Source: an uncultured Eubacteriales bacterium (GTDB lineage: Bacteria > Bacillota > Clostridia > Oscillospirales > Oscillospiraceae). From it: DNA of 64,000 nucleotides. The DNA lies in NCBI GenBank assembly GCA_900313925.1, contig OMTF01000017.1, positions 1 through 64,000 on the forward strand, given 5' to 3'. Both the position numbers and the translations under genes were made by a program. Under the pieces are notes generated by a model that saw only the letters and a program-made list of their open reading frames with translations, was not told the DNA's origin and made no database searches. How positions within the stretch are numbered: the stretch's first letter is position 1; each line of letters starts with the position of its first letter. This document shows, piece by piece, positions 1 through 7,636 of this stretch.

Positions 1-481
1 AACTTTGATTATTAATACTATAAATATTTTTATCCATGTTTATATTATACCATATAGCACCACCGGATACAAGCAAAACGGCGGCTTACTCATGTCTGAA
101 GACACGAGAATGCGCCGCCGGACTTTTCAAAGAGAGGAGAAAATATTAAAAGATAGAAAAAGGGGATCATGCAGGAAAGAAATTCCGCACGGTCCTCTTG
201 TAAACGTCCCCGATTTTTCCTTTACTTTAAAAACTCGTATCTGAAGAGCGCCGGAACAATTTACCGGCTGTAGTACGCCTTCACAAGTTCATTCCGCGAG
301 GAAAGCGCCGAATGGGTCGATGCTGTTCCTTACTGTTATTCCGTCATTGTCTTTGCAAGACGTGTCAATTTCCTCAAAAATCTGACCTGCGCCGAAGGTA
401 AGGTCCTTATCGTACTCCGACCGAGACTTTCGAGGCCATCGTGCCGCCGTGATGCCGTTTTCAGGCATAATTTGGTTCTTC
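1..481. other. Intergenic/edge region without a supported gene
   Basis: The first ~60 bases are AT-rich and carry a leftward promoter-like element. Open frames of 50-98 codons exist on both strands, but none has a convincing ribosome binding site or recognisable product. The segment from about 250 to 481 lies downstream of the leftward zinc-ribbon gene, and I see no clear intrinsic terminator in it. Confidence 0.5.
44..72 (-). promoter_or_regulatory. Candidate leftward promoter for a gene beyond the left edge
   Basis: On the minus strand a TATAAT -10 (44-49) lies 17 bases downstream of TTGTAT (67-72). It would drive transcription off the left end of the window, so its target cannot be seen. 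Confidence 0.45.
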
Positions 482-1135
482 TTACCAGACGATAACCGTG
501 CAGGTCGCGGAAAGATCGCCGCTGCTGAGCGTAATCTGTGCATTTCCGCTTCCGACTGCTTCGACGGAGCAGACCCCGGACTCATCGACCGTCAGCGTAA
601 TAACAGATTCATCGGAAGATTTCCATGTTACTTTGGACGTCGCATCCGTCGGGTAGATCTCCGCCCCCAGTTCAATGGGTTCATCGCCTACATTCATGCT
701 GAATTCCGTTATTTCATCGCCAAAATAGGTAATCGTCAGGCTCGTTATATCTGTTTTCGGCGTCGGAGTCGGCGTGGGTGTGGGTGTCGGCGTCGGCGTT
801 ACCGCCGGAGAAGCCGGCAGGCTGGAGCTGGGCACAGCCGTCGCCTCCGTCGTTGTCTGTGCAGCCTGTTCCGGTGTGTTATTCAAGCTCACCGAAACAA
901 GCGTTACGACCGCCGCAATGATGGCAACGACCAGAACATAGCCGATAATAACCTGCCAGCGAACGCCGTCATTGGCCCGTTTTTTTGCTTCCGTTCCCTT
1001 CACCGTTCCAGGTGTCCCCTGCGGGGTACGGCGGTTCTGCTGGACATGCCGTGTGCCGCATTTCGGGCAGCGCGTATGAATCGCCGAATATACCGTGCCG
1101 CAGTTTCTGCATTTTATCTTAGGGATGAAACTCAT
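482..1135 (-). CDS. Zinc-ribbon, single-pass membrane protein with Ig-like (Big_2-type) domain
   Basis: The protein has about 217 residues. It begins with a zinc ribbon of four cysteines (C9, C12, C23, C26), followed by a basic linker, one transmembrane helix near residues 61-83, a Thr/Pro linker of repeated TP units near 115-128, and a C-terminal ~90-residue bacterial Ig-like fold containing the WKSSDESV signature of Big_2 domains. The likely topology is ribbon inside and Ig-like domain outside. I chose the ATG at 1135 because a GGAG lies 9 bases upstream; the GTG at 1144 is too close to that site. It follows gltX but has its own promoter. The function is unknown; a surface or sensor protein is an inference. 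Confidence 0.8.
   Translation of the reverse strand: MSFIPKIKCRNCGTVYSAIHTRCPKCGTRHVQQNRRTPQGTPGTVKGTEAKKRANDGVRWQVIIGYVLVVAIIAAVVTLVSVSLNNTPEQAAQTTTEATAVPSSSLPASPAVTPTPTPTPTPTPTPKTDITSLTITYFGDEITEFSMNVGDEPIELGAEIYPTDATSKVTWKSSDESVITLTVDESGVCSVEAVGSGNAQITLSSGDLSATCTVIVW
757..800. repeat. Short GGCGTC/GGTGTG-type tandem repeat encoding a Thr-Pro linker
   Basis: Imperfect 6-base repeats on the plus strand encode the (TP)n stretch of the overlapping minus-strand gene. Such tracts can change length by slippage, which here would only lengthen or shorten the extracellular linker. Confidence 0.6.
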
Positions 1136-1171
1136 TGGAGTCACTCCGTTTCAAGAACTTCTTTTTTTTGT

Positions 1172-1236
1172 AAAAAAGGGCGCAGCGGCGGGAAATTTTT
1201 CGCCGCTTCTAGAGCATTATGATACTATTTGCGCCC
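1172..1236 (-). terminator. Intrinsic terminator of gltX with an embedded promoter
   Basis: On the minus strand, GGGCGCA (1236-1230) pairs with TGCGCCC (1184-1178), and a second stem pairs AGCGGCG with CGCCGCT (1207-1201 with 1190-1184). Six T follow (1177-1172). The two stems are separated by a 22-base single-stranded segment that carries the -10 box of the next gene's promoter. Confidence 0.65.
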
Positions 1237-1247
1237 TATTTAGTCAA
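1219..1247 (-). promoter_or_regulatory. Promoter of the zinc-ribbon gene
   Basis: On the minus strand TTGACT (1247-1242) and TATCAT (1224-1219) are separated by exactly 17 bases. Each matches the sigma-A consensus at five of six positions. The spacer contains the left arm of the gltX terminator. Confidence 0.65.
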
Positions 1248-1281
1248 GAATGACGGGGGTGTGAAGCGGTTTCCGGTGCCG

Positions 1282-2769
1282 TCAGCCCAGGGATTTCTGC
1301 AGTTTTTCGATTCCCTTGCGCATTCTTCGCAGCGTTTCCTCTCTTCCCAGAATCCGGCATATTTCCACCGCCCCTCCCGGCGTCACCGCCTGTCCGGAGA
1401 CGGCAATGCGGACCGGCCACATTATGAGGGCGTTTTTACAGCCCCTTTCCTCGACCAGCGTCGTCATGGCATCATGAATGGAGGGGTCCTCCCAGACCGT
1501 CAGATTTTCAAACCGCGGCAGCATTTCCTGCAGTGCTTCCAGGCTGGATTCCAGCGTCGTTTTGGACTTTTTGTGTACAAACAGCTGCGGATCATAGTCC
1601 GGCAGCGCCTCAAAGAAAGCCACTTTTTCCGGGATTTCGGTAAGGACTTCCGTCCGAGGGTGCAGCAGCACGGCGATTTCCGTCGCGTTGATCGCCGCAT
1701 TGCGGACCGTCTGCCGGATATAGGGCTCCGCAACGGCGGCAAATTCTTCTTCGCTCATGGCCCGAAGATACTCGGCATTGAAGTGGCGGAGTTTCTCTAT
1801 ATCAAAAATAGCCGGAGATTTGGACATTCCATGGATCTCAAAGGCTTCAATCAGCTCCTGCTTGCTGAAGATCTCCCGCTCTCCGCCGGGGCTCCATCCC
1901 AGCAGGGCAACATAGTTCACGATGGCGGGACTTATATAGCCCTGTGCCAGCAGATCCTCATAGCTCGGGTCCCCATGACGCTTCGACATTTTATTGTGCG
2001 CATCCCGCATGACGGGTGAGCAGTGAATGTATTTGGGAATCTCCCATCCGAAGCCTTCGTACAGGAGATTATATTTCGGCGCGGACGCAAGATACTCGCT
2101 TCCGCGTACGACATGTGTGATCCCCATAAGGTGATCATCCACAACATTGGCGAAATTGTAGGTCGGCAGTCCATCGCGCTTCAGAAGAACCTGATTGTCG
2201 AGGTCCGCATTTTCTACCGTAATGCTTCCGAAAATTTCATCGACGAAAGTGGTGCTTCCGCCATCCGGGATTCGCTGCCGTATTACAAAGGGGGCCCCGG
2301 CGGCTGCTCTGGCATCCGATTCCTCCTTCGAAAGCCGCAGGCAGGGATCGTCGGTTCTCGCAAAGTCTCCCGCCTCCTCTTCCGACTCGGTTTTTTCGCA
2401 GAAGCACCGGTAAGCATGTCCCCGCTCCATGAGCAGGTCTGCATATTCCTTATACAGACTGCGCCGCTGCGACTGTATATACGGACCTACCGGTCCTCCG
2501 ATGTCGGGTCCTTCATCGTGCTCAAGGCCGCACTGGTCCAGCGTCCGGTATATGACATCCGTCGCCCCCTCCACCAGACGGTTCTGGTCCGTATCCTCTA
2601 TGCGAAGAATAAAGCTCCCGCCGGCGTGGCGGGCAATAAGATACGTATACAGGGCTGTACGGAGATTTCCGACATGCATGTACCCGGTCGGCGAGGGAGC
2701 AAACCGAGTCCGCACCTTCCCTTTCGGGATTCTTTCTTCCATTTCCTCATACCATGCTGCGTCCTTCAT
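1282..2769 (-). CDS. gltX: Glutamate--tRNA ligase
   Basis: Class I aminoacyl-tRNA synthetase that charges tRNA-Glu, or possibly also tRNA-Gln (non-discriminating) in organisms that use GatCAB. It has 495 residues, normal for the family. The FAPSPTG block is followed by the HIGH-type motif HVGN at 32-35, and KMSKR lies at 260-264, followed by HGD. The start at 2769 has a GGGGG run about five bases upstream; the open frame extends 31 codons further, but that part has no family similarity. It is transcribed divergently from trpS, and a terminator lies just past its stop. Confidence 0.96.
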   Translation of the reverse strand: MKDAAWYEEMEERIPKGKVRTRFAPSPTGYMHVGNLRTALYTYLIARHAGGSFILRIEDTDQNRLVEGATDVIYRTLDQCGLEHDEGPDIGGPVGPYIQSQRRSLYKEYADLLMERGHAYRCFCEKTESEEEAGDFARTDDPCLRLSKEESDARAAAGAPFVIRQRIPDGGSTTFVDEIFGSITVENADLDNQVLLKRDGLPTYNFANVVDDHLMGITHVVRGSEYLASAPKYNLLYEGFGWEIPKYIHCSPVMRDAHNKMSKRHGDPSYEDLLAQGYISPAIVNYVALLGWSPGGEREIFSKQELIEAFEIHGMSKSPAIFDIEKLRHFNAEYLRAMSEEEFAAVAEPYIRQTVRNAAINATEIAVLLHPRTEVLTEIPEKVAFFEALPDYDPQLFVHKKSKTTLESSLEALQEMLPRFENLTVWEDPSIHDAMTTLVEERGCKNALIMWPVRIAVSGQAVTPGGAVEICRILGREETLRRMRKGIEKLQKSLG

Positions 2770-2860
2770 AGGCACCCCCGGTCCGTGCCGTGCGGCATCG
2801 GAGCCGGCCTCCTTCCCTTCCGTGCGTCCGTCGGAGCAGGCTTCGTGCCCCGACCACCTC

Positions 2861-2889
2861 ATAGTATTTTACACGGGAAAGGTTGTCAA
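2861..2889 (-). promoter_or_regulatory. gltX promoter
   Basis: On the minus strand a perfect TTGACA (2889-2884) and TACTAT (2866-2861) are 17 bases apart. The implied leader is about 85 nt. The -35 box coincides with the -35 box of the divergent trpS promoter. Confidence 0.7.
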
Positions 2890-2911
2890 GTACAGGGCGC
2901 AATGGTAAAAT
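2883..2911 (+). promoter_or_regulatory. trpS promoter
   Basis: TTGTCA (2883-2888) and TAAAAT (2906-2911) are 17 bases apart, about 31 bases before the trpS start. The same seven bases TTGTCAA supply the -35 hexamer for both directions. Confidence 0.7.
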
Positions 2912-2942
2912 GTTGTGATTAAAAGCACGGGAGGACATATAC

Positions 2943-3959
2943 ATGGAAAGCGCCGAAGCGAAGAAAGTTATGCTGTCCGGCATCCAGCCGTCCGGGGAGC
3001 TGCACCTCGGAAATTATCTGGGAGCTGTAAAGAACTGGGTTGCTCTTGCCGATGCCTTTGACTGCTACTACTTCATGGCGGATATGCATACGATCACGGT
3101 CCGTCAGGAGCCGAAAGAACTGCGGCGCCGCACGACGGAACAGCTGGCAGAGTATATCGCCTGCGGCCTGGATCCGGAGAAGAATACCCTTTTTATCCAG
3201 AGTCACGTGCACGAGCACGCAGAGCTGGGCTGGATTCTCAACTGCTACACCATGTTCGGCGAACTGAGCCGCATGACACAGTTTAAGGATAAATCCGCAA
3301 AACATGCAAACAACATAAACGGCGGCCTGTTTACCTATCCCGCCCTGATGGCGGCGGACATCCTTCTCTACCAGCCGGACTATGTTCCCGTAGGGGAGGA
3401 CCAGAAGCAGCACTGTGAGCTGACGCGGGATATTGCCATCCGCTTCAACAACCTGTACGGGGAAACGTTTAAAGTTCCGGAGCCGTATATTCCAAAGACC
3501 GGAGCCCGCATTATGAGTCTTTCCGATCCGACTTCAAAAATGTCTAAGTCCGATCCGGCAGGCTGCGTTTTCATTATGGACCGTCCGGAAGATGTCGCCC
3601 GGAAATTCAAGCGTGCTGTAACGGATTCGGATACCGAGCGCTGCGTCCGCTTCGATCCGGAAAACAAGCCGGGCGTATCCAACTTAATGAATATCTACTC
3701 CGCCGTGACAGGCCGTTCTCTCGACCGTGTGGAAAAGGAATTCGAGGGGCAGGGCTACGGGGTTTTCAAAGCCGCGGTCGGTGACGCCGTTGTAGAAACG
3801 CTGCGCCCGATCCGTGAACAGGCAGGCCGCCTGATCGCCGACAAAGCCTATATCAAGCAAGTGTATACCGACGGAGACCTGAAAGCGTCGCGCGTCGCAC
3901 GCAGAACTCTTCGAAAAGTCTACCGAAAAGTCGGTTTTGTCGAAAAGCCGTTTGAATAA
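2943..3959 (+). CDS. trpS: Tryptophan--tRNA ligase
   Basis: Class I synthetase that activates tryptophan for tRNA-Trp. The 338-residue length is typical of the bacterial dimeric enzyme. The GIQPSG block precedes the HIGH-type HLGN (21-24), and KMSKSDP starts at K199. The conserved GEDQKQH segment of the active site is present. A GGGAGG ribosome binding site lies about 8 bases before the ATG. The gene is monocistronic: its own promoter is upstream and a strong hairpin terminator follows the stop. Confidence 0.97.
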   Translation: MESAEAKKVMLSGIQPSGELHLGNYLGAVKNWVALADAFDCYYFMADMHTITVRQEPKELRRRTTEQLAEYIACGLDPEKNTLFIQSHVHEHAELGWILNCYTMFGELSRMTQFKDKSAKHANNINGGLFTYPALMAADILLYQPDYVPVGEDQKQHCELTRDIAIRFNNLYGETFKVPEPYIPKTGARIMSLSDPTSKMSKSDPAGCVFIMDRPEDVARKFKRAVTDSDTERCVRFDPENKPGVSNLMNIYSAVTGRSLDRVEKEFEGQGYGVFKAAVGDAVVETLRPIREQAGRLIADKAYIKQVYTDGDLKASRVARRTLRKVYRKVGFVEKPFE

Positions 3960-3974
3960 TCCGGATACAGCCTC

Positions 3975-4012
3975 CCGCCGCGGCAGAGGGAGTCTTCTGC
4001 CACGGCGGTTTT
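3975..4012 (+). terminator. trpS terminator
   Basis: A 13-bp stem with one mismatch joins 3975-3987 and 3996-4008, with an 8-base loop, and is followed by TTTT. Confidence 0.75.
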
Positions 4013-4045
4013 CAATGCAGTTATAAAGGAGCCCTCAGGCAAAGA

Positions 4046-5185
4046 ATGGAAAAAGTCCGAACCCTATGCGTCTTCGGTACCCGCCCGGAAGCCATTAAAA
4101 TGGTTCCGATCGTTCGGGCGCTGGAACGCTCGGAAATGTTTTCAAATACAATCTGCGTTACCGCCCAGCATCGCGAACTGCTGGACGGCGTCCTGCGTTC
4201 CTTTTCCATTCTCCCGGACTATGATCTGAACATTATGGAACCGGATCAGGAGATTTCATCCCTGACTGCCCGTCTTCTCCAAACGCTGGATCCGATTCTC
4301 CGGGAAACTTCCCCCGATCTTCTCCTTGTCCAAGGGGACACCACCACCGCCTTTGCCTCCGCTCTGGCCGCTTTTTACCGGCGGATACCGGTCGCACATG
4401 TGGAAGCGGGGCTTCGGACCGGCAGTCTCAGCCGCCCGTATCCGGAAGAGGCAAATCGACGGCTTCTAGGGCAGATCGCCTGTCTGCATTTTGCCCCGAC
4501 GCAGGGAAATGCGAACAATCTGCGCCGAGAAAATGTCCCCGGAAGCGTTTATATCACCGGAAACACAGGCATGGACGTCCTTCGCGATTCCCTTGCAGAG
4601 GATGCCCCCTATCAAAACTCCGTCCTGCGTTCGCTGGAACCGCAGAATCGGAAAATTCTTCTGCTTACCTGTCACCGAAGGGAAAACCGCGGAAAGCCGA
4701 TGGAAGCGGTTTTCGCCGCGGCGGCGTCGCTGGCTGTCCGTTATCCGGAAATCACCGTCGTTCTTCCCCTGCACCGGAGTCCTGCCGTTCAGAAAGCCGT
4801 ACAGATCTGCCCTGCAAATCTCCCGAATTTTCTTCTCCTGGATCCGCTTTCGGTTTCGGACATGCATCGCCTGCTGCGCCGGTGCTATTTCGTAATGACC
4901 GACTCCGGAGGGCTGCAGGAGGAAGCCGCCGCACTTGGAAAGCCAACGCTCGTCCTCCGCACGGAAACGGAACGGCCGGAATGTCTTCTGGCAGGAACGG
5001 CCTGCCTGTGCGGAACCGATTCGGAGAAAATTCTCCGTACCGCGCGGCAGCTCCTGGAAGATCCCGTCTGCTACCGCAGGATGGCTGTAGCTACCAACAT
5101 TTTCGGGGACGGACACAGCGGGGAAAGAATTCTCCGAATTCTGACCGAATATTTCCAGAAAACTCGGGAGGGATTCGAATGCTGA
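4046..5185 (+). CDS. wecB: UDP-N-acetylglucosamine 2-epimerase (non-hydrolysing)
   Basis: Interconverts UDP-GlcNAc and UDP-ManNAc in the cytoplasm, giving the ManNAc donor for wall teichoic acid linkage units or capsule. The 379 residues match the family. The N-terminal GTRPEAIKM block, the HVEAGLRTG segment, the CHRREN motif and the C-terminal DSGGLQEEA nucleotide-binding block are all present. The AAAGGAG ribosome binding site lies 14 bases before the ATG, longer than usual, with no better start nearby. It overlaps the next gene by 7 bases, so the two are probably co-translated. The equivalent gene name in Gram-positives is mnaA. Confidence 0.94.
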   Translation: MEKVRTLCVFGTRPEAIKMVPIVRALERSEMFSNTICVTAQHRELLDGVLRSFSILPDYDLNIMEPDQEISSLTARLLQTLDPILRETSPDLLLVQGDTTTAFASALAAFYRRIPVAHVEAGLRTGSLSRPYPEEANRRLLGQIACLHFAPTQGNANNLRRENVPGSVYITGNTGMDVLRDSLAEDAPYQNSVLRSLEPQNRKILLLTCHRRENRGKPMEAVFAAAASLAVRYPEITVVLPLHRSPAVQKAVQICPANLPNFLLLDPLSVSDMHRLLRRCYFVMTDSGGLQEEAAALGKPTLVLRTETERPECLLAGTACLCGTDSEKILRTARQLLEDPVCYRRMAVATNIFGDGHSGERILRILTEYFQKTREGFEC

Positions 5186-5670
5186 AGGTGGCTGTTTTTT
5201 CCGACACGCACGAACGCGCTTCCGACTGGATCGATGCCGTGCAGCACTGCCGTCCGGATGCGGTTGTCCACTGCGGGGACGGATGGCGGGACACGCAGCG
5301 GCTCCGTCGGAAATTTCCCTCTCTGCCGGTCTATGCCGTCTGCGGAAACTGCGACTTTTCGTGCCGCGCGCCGGATTCTCTGGTTTTTACCCTGGGAGCT
5401 TCCCGTTTTTTTGTAACCCACGGCCATCTTTTCGGTGTAAAATCCCACGGTCTTGATCGACTGGTCTATGCGGCACAGGAGGCGGAAGCACAGATTTGCT
5501 TTTACGGCCACACACATATCCCGGATGCCTGCCGCGTTGACGGGGTACAGCTTTTTAATCCTGGGTCCGCCGGCTACGGTCGGCCGCGAACCTGGGGACT
5601 GCTGGAACTGTCTCCCCAGGGGGTCCTGCGCTGGCAGATTCGAGCCCTTCCCGACGGCTATTCCTCCTAA
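5179..5670 (+). CDS. YfcE/MJ0936-type metallophosphoesterase
   Basis: Small calcineurin-like phosphodiesterase of 163 residues. The metal-binding motifs appear in order: SDTH near residue 8, HCGDG, GNCD, THGH and GHTH. The family hydrolyses phosphodiesters in vitro; the physiological substrate is uncertain. The ATG at 5179 lies inside the end of the epimerase gene (7-base overlap) behind a GGGAGGG site. The open frame extends upstream, but that part is only the shifted frame of the epimerase. A strong terminator follows. Confidence 0.9.
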   Translation: MLKVAVFSDTHERASDWIDAVQHCRPDAVVHCGDGWRDTQRLRRKFPSLPVYAVCGNCDFSCRAPDSLVFTLGASRFFVTHGHLFGVKSHGLDRLVYAAQEAEAQICFYGHTHIPDACRVDGVQLFNPGSAGYGRPRTWGLLELSPQGVLRWQIRALPDGYSS

Positions 5671-5691
5671 GAGTGATTCCCTTTCCAGCAC

Positions 5692-5727
5692 GAAACTCTT
5701 CTGCAGACCGGCAGAAGAGTTTCTTTT
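5692..5727 (+). terminator. Terminator of the wecB-phosphodiesterase operon
   Basis: A perfect 13-bp stem (5692-5704 with 5711-5723) with a 6-base loop is followed by TTTTCCTGTTT. Confidence 0.85.
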
Positions 5728-5757
5728 CCTGTTTCGTATTCTGTTTCTCGACGGCTT

Positions 5758-6318
5758 TCAATCCCAAATCCAGGAGAAATCATCAAGATTAATATCCTCT
5801 TCGGTAACCTCCCCGATATCTCCGGGAACCGTCTCCTCCGTCGTATCGGTCGGTGATGCGGTAGAAGGCTCCGTCTGTTCCGGGGTCGGCGTCGGTGTCG
5901 CAATAACTTCCGCACCGAAAACGACGCTGATGACCATATCCGTTTGGATATCCTCGATCGTATAGGTGCCCGCGGTTTCCGCCAGTTCGCCGTTTACGGT
6001 CACCTTTTCCACGGAATATCCTGCTTCCGGAAGAAAATAGATCGTCAGGCTGCTGCCACGGGTAACAGTCATCTTCCCGCTCGGTGAGCATGTCCCGCCT
6101 TCACTGGAAAAAATCTGAACCGTAAGGGTATTGGCACTGTCCGTCGGTTCAGCAGATTCCGTACTCGGAGCCACACTCGTCAGAACCGGCAGCGTGGAAA
6201 CCGGCGTGGCATTGCCTTTTGAAAAGTTGAAGGCCCCGCTGAGCAGGCACACGATAACCACCAGAATTGCAAGGATGAAGACTGCCAGAGTAATGTAGTA
6301 CTTCGTCTTTTTCGTCAT
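5758..6318 (-). CDS. Membrane-anchored protein with a bacterial repeat (InlB B-repeat-like) domain
   Basis: The protein has 186 residues. A basic N-terminus precedes one hydrophobic helix at about 8-30 (signal anchor), then a Ser/Thr/Pro linker, and a ~65-residue beta-rich module with GGTCSPSG, AGYSV and VTVNG, which resembles the repeat found in listerial and clostridial surface proteins. An acidic, Thr/Pro-rich tail ends in DDFSWIWD. It starts 30 bases after the ricT stop and is probably in the holB-ricT operon. Function unknown. Its layout (membrane helix, TP linker, beta domain) resembles that of the zinc-ribbon gene at 482-1135. Confidence 0.8.
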   Translation of the reverse strand: MTKKTKYYITLAVFILAILVVIVCLLSGAFNFSKGNATPVSTLPVLTSVAPSTESAEPTDSANTLTVQIFSSEGGTCSPSGKMTVTRGSSLTIYFLPEAGYSVEKVTVNGELAETAGTYTIEDIQTDMVISVVFGAEVIATPTPTPEQTEPSTASPTDTTEETVPGDIGEVTEEDINLDDFSWIWD

Positions 6319-6347
6319 AATTCCGCTCCTGTCCTGTCTGCCATGGG

Positions 6348-7622
6348 TCAGCCAGGGCTATTCGTTTCTTTCGGTTTTTCAGCCGCTGCAGGTTTGGAGG
6401 ATTTTCTTCTCCGTCTCGGACGGCGGCGTGATGCATGCCCGCCGGACGGTGTCTGAACCGACGCGGAGGCTGCCTCTTTGTCCTGCTTCCGTTCGCTTGT
6501 CTCTTTGCTTTCCTCCAAGTTCTTTGCGCCGGAAGATTCGGTTCTGCCTGCGCGATGCCGGCGCCGGCGCCGGCGCGGCGCCTTTGTTTTCCCTTCCGAA
6601 GCTTCTCCGGCTTCGTCCGGCTGCTTTCGGATTTCCTCGGTTTTCTCATCTTCTTCCGAGGCTATGGTCCCAACTTCCTGCGTGTTCCAGAGTCCGTCGG
6701 AAAGAGAAGCCGACAGATAGCCGGGGAATTTCTGCGCTCCCGTGCTTTCCGGTTTCTTCCAGGGACAGGAAAAATCTTCGTCGTTCTCCTCCGGTCTCTC
6801 TTCCGGCTCTATCTTCCGATCCGGATGCTTCAGCTGCTCTGCCGTATAGAGACGGACTTCCTCGGACTCGCCGTCCAGCTGTACTTTAATCGTCTGCCGA
6901 AGAAGATTGACCTGTACCGCAGTTCCCGGCCCGTCGGGCGTATCCACATGCGCTCCCGTCTTCGGTACATTGGCTGTCAGCTCTTCATAGGCTTCCTCCT
7001 CGTAGCGCAGGCAGCACATCAGCCGTCCGCAGGCTCCGGAAATTTTTGCCGGATTGAGGGAAAGATTCTGCAGTTTTGCCATTTTCGTGCTCACCGGCTG
7101 GAAGGAATCCAGAAACACGCTGCAGCAGTACGGGCGGCCGCACAGTCCGATTCCGCCCAGCAGTTTGGTTTCGTCCCGGACACCAATCTGCCGCAGTTCA
7201 ATGCGATTGTGAAACACACTGGCAAGATCCTTGACCAATTCTCGAAAATCCACCCGCCCATCCGCGGTAAAGAAAAAGGTGGTTTTGGTCCCTTCAAAAT
7301 TGCATTCCACGTCGAGAAGCTTCATTTCAAGGCCATGGGCGGCGATCTTCTTTTCTCCGATCTCAAATGCTTCCTTTTCCTTCTCCCGATTGCGCCGGTC
7401 CTGCTGCAGGTCCTGCTCTGTTGCCACGCGCTTTACCGGCCGCAGCGGCATAACCACCTCCCGGTCATCCACCTCATGGTTTCCCTCTACGCAATCGGCG
7501 ATTTCCAGGCCCTTCGCCGTTTCCACAATCAGCTTAAGGCCGTTCTCCGCGGAAATCCCGTCCGGAGAAAAATAATAGGATTTCCCCTTATTTTTGAATT
7601 TAACACTGATAACTTCAACCAT
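6348..7622 (-). CDS. ricT: RicT/YaaT-type PSP1-domain protein
   Basis: Member of the PSP1 C-terminal domain family. In Bacillus subtilis RicT works with RicA and RicF as an Fe-S-containing complex that promotes RNase Y-dependent mRNA maturation. Cysteines C161, C166, C167, C198, C203 and C204 lie in the two family motifs GLCGRPYCC and ACGRLMCC. The conserved PSP1 part ends near residue 270. A long tail of about 150 residues follows, acidic then very arginine-rich, with two runs of five to six Arg-rich residues, longer than in B. subtilis. It lies 14 bases after holB, the usual Firmicutes order. Confidence 0.93.
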   Translation of the reverse strand: MVEVISVKFKNKGKSYYFSPDGISAENGLKLIVETAKGLEIADCVEGNHEVDDREVVMPLRPVKRVATEQDLQQDRRNREKEKEAFEIGEKKIAAHGLEMKLLDVECNFEGTKTTFFFTADGRVDFRELVKDLASVFHNRIELRQIGVRDETKLLGGIGLCGRPYCCSVFLDSFQPVSTKMAKLQNLSLNPAKISGACGRLMCCLRYEEEAYEELTANVPKTGAHVDTPDGPGTAVQVNLLRQTIKVQLDGESEEVRLYTAEQLKHPDRKIEPEERPEENDEDFSCPWKKPESTGAQKFPGYLSASLSDGLWNTQEVGTIASEEDEKTEEIRKQPDEAGEASEGKTKAPRRRRRRHRAGRTESSGAKNLEESKETSERKQDKEAASASVQTPSGGHASRRRPRRRRKSSKPAAAEKPKETNSPG

Positions 7623-7636
7623 TCATGATCCTACTT

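Noticed and set aside
5-244. 79-codon open frame at the left edge
   Set aside because: TTG start without a ribosome site, low-complexity start and no family match.
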